From positions 1 to 5,587 of the forward strand of contig CALFYA010000173.1 in the NCBI GenBank assembly GCA_937952925.1: a stretch of DNA of 5,587 nucleotides. The letters run 5' to 3'. This document shows, in pieces, positions 5,275 through 5,587 of the stretch. Made by a program: the position numbers and the translations under genes. The DNA comes from an uncultured Moraxellaceae bacterium (GTDB taxonomy: Bacteria; Pseudomonadota; Gammaproteobacteria; Pseudomonadales; Moraxellaceae). Each line of letters opens with the position of its first letter. Position 1 is the first letter of the stretch. The notes beneath the pieces are model-generated. The model did not search any database. It was not told the origin of the DNA and was given only the letters and a program-made list of their open reading frames with translations.

Positions 5275-5587
5275 GGCGTAGCGCGGTCAGACGCTGCTCA
5301 TACTGCTGCTGCCATGTGTTTTCGGGCAAGCTGCTCTTGAGGCTATTCATTTCTTGATTGAGCTGCGCCAGCTCTTGCTGATATTGCGCCACACCCTGCT
5401 GCTGTGTGCTGATTTGTTGCTCACGTTGAGCCAATTGCTGTGCCAATTCAACCGGCAAGTACTGCTGGCGTAATTGCGCTTTGATACGGGCTTGCTCGGT
5501 AGGGTCATTGACACCGATCAACATCAGGCGCACAGCTTTTTCGTATTGCCCAACTGCCCCATCAATACTTTTGGCGGTGGTGCTTTG
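5258..5587 (-). CDS. C-terminal part of a Gln-rich helical protein, possibly a lipase-specific chaperone
   Basis: The reading frame is open from the right edge to the TAA at 5258-5260, giving 109 C-terminal residues; the start lies outside the window. The segment is almost entirely predicted helix and very rich in Gln, with coiled-coil-like stretches such as QLAQREQQISTQQQ and QQELAQLNQEMNSL. The order R-x-QYLPVELAQQLAQREQQ, a spacer containing YQQEL, then a W..QYEQRLTALRLKHF ending resembles the C-terminal helices of lipase-specific foldases (the Lif/LipB family). These hold a secreted lipase in the periplasm while it folds. The match is by eye only, the signal anchor and any lipase gene would lie outside the window, and a generic coiled-coil protein remains possible. 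An internal GTG at 5533 could start a shorter product, but the frame continues upstream without a stop. The gene overlaps metC tail to tail by 17 bases. Confidence 0.75.
   Translation of the reverse strand, partial: QSTTAKSIDGAVGQYEKAVRLMLIGVNDPTEQARIKAQLRQQYLPVELAQQLAQREQQISTQQQGVAQYQQELAQLNQEMNSLKSSLPENTWQQQYEQRLTALRLKHFP

Noticed and set aside
1..5587. A mobile element, CRISPR array, toxin-antitoxin pair or defence system
   Set aside because: I found no transposase, repeat-spacer pattern, terminal repeats or small toxin-like gene pair. All genes fit a core-genome setting.

Overview
The window looks like a chromosomal segment from a gammaproteobacterium, most likely of the Moraxellaceae (Acinetobacter and relatives). 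I base this on recalled family sequences: S10 and L3 read almost residue for residue like the Acinetobacter proteins, and L23 carries the same kind of Ala/Glu-rich C-terminal tail. Base composition looks near 50% G+C, which would be higher than in typical Acinetobacter, so a sister genus is possible. No search was run.

Left part (1-2665, minus strand): the start of the S10 ribosomal protein operon in the classical order rpsJ (S10), rplC (L3), rplD (L4), rplW (L23), rplB (L2, cut by the window edge). The genes are tightly packed. The rplD stop and rplW start overlap as ATGA, the rplC-rplD gap is 4 bases and the rplW-rplB gap is 11 bases. Only rpsJ-rplC has a larger gap (66 bases), and it holds a strong hairpin.

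Middle (2666-2937): the operon's control region. A sigma70-type promoter (TTGTCT, 17 bases, TACAAT) should start a leader of about 150 bases. The leader has a 12-pair stem-loop near its 5' end. Just before the rpsJ ribosome-binding site it has a 15-pair stem followed by seven U residues. This has the layout of the E. coli S10 leader, where L4 controls its own operon by attenuation, and L4 is encoded in this operon. It is the most interesting item in the window.

Next (2938-3949, minus strand): a probable two-gene unit of a class I glutamine amidotransferase and, 22 bases later, a 78-residue protein joining an L7/L12 C-terminal-domain-like segment to a C-terminal membrane helix. No clear terminator separates this unit from the S10 promoter.

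Right part: a 137-base divergent intergenic region with two 6-6-6 inverted repeats leads rightward into a PLP-dependent cystathionine beta-lyase (metC). The 3' end of metC overlaps by 17 bases a convergent, Gln-rich, coiled-coil-like gene that is cut by the right edge. That gene's tail resembles lipase-specific chaperones (foldases), but this is tentative. There is no sign of mobile elements, CRISPR arrays, tRNA or rRNA genes. Apart from the S10 leader, the window looks like ordinary core genome.
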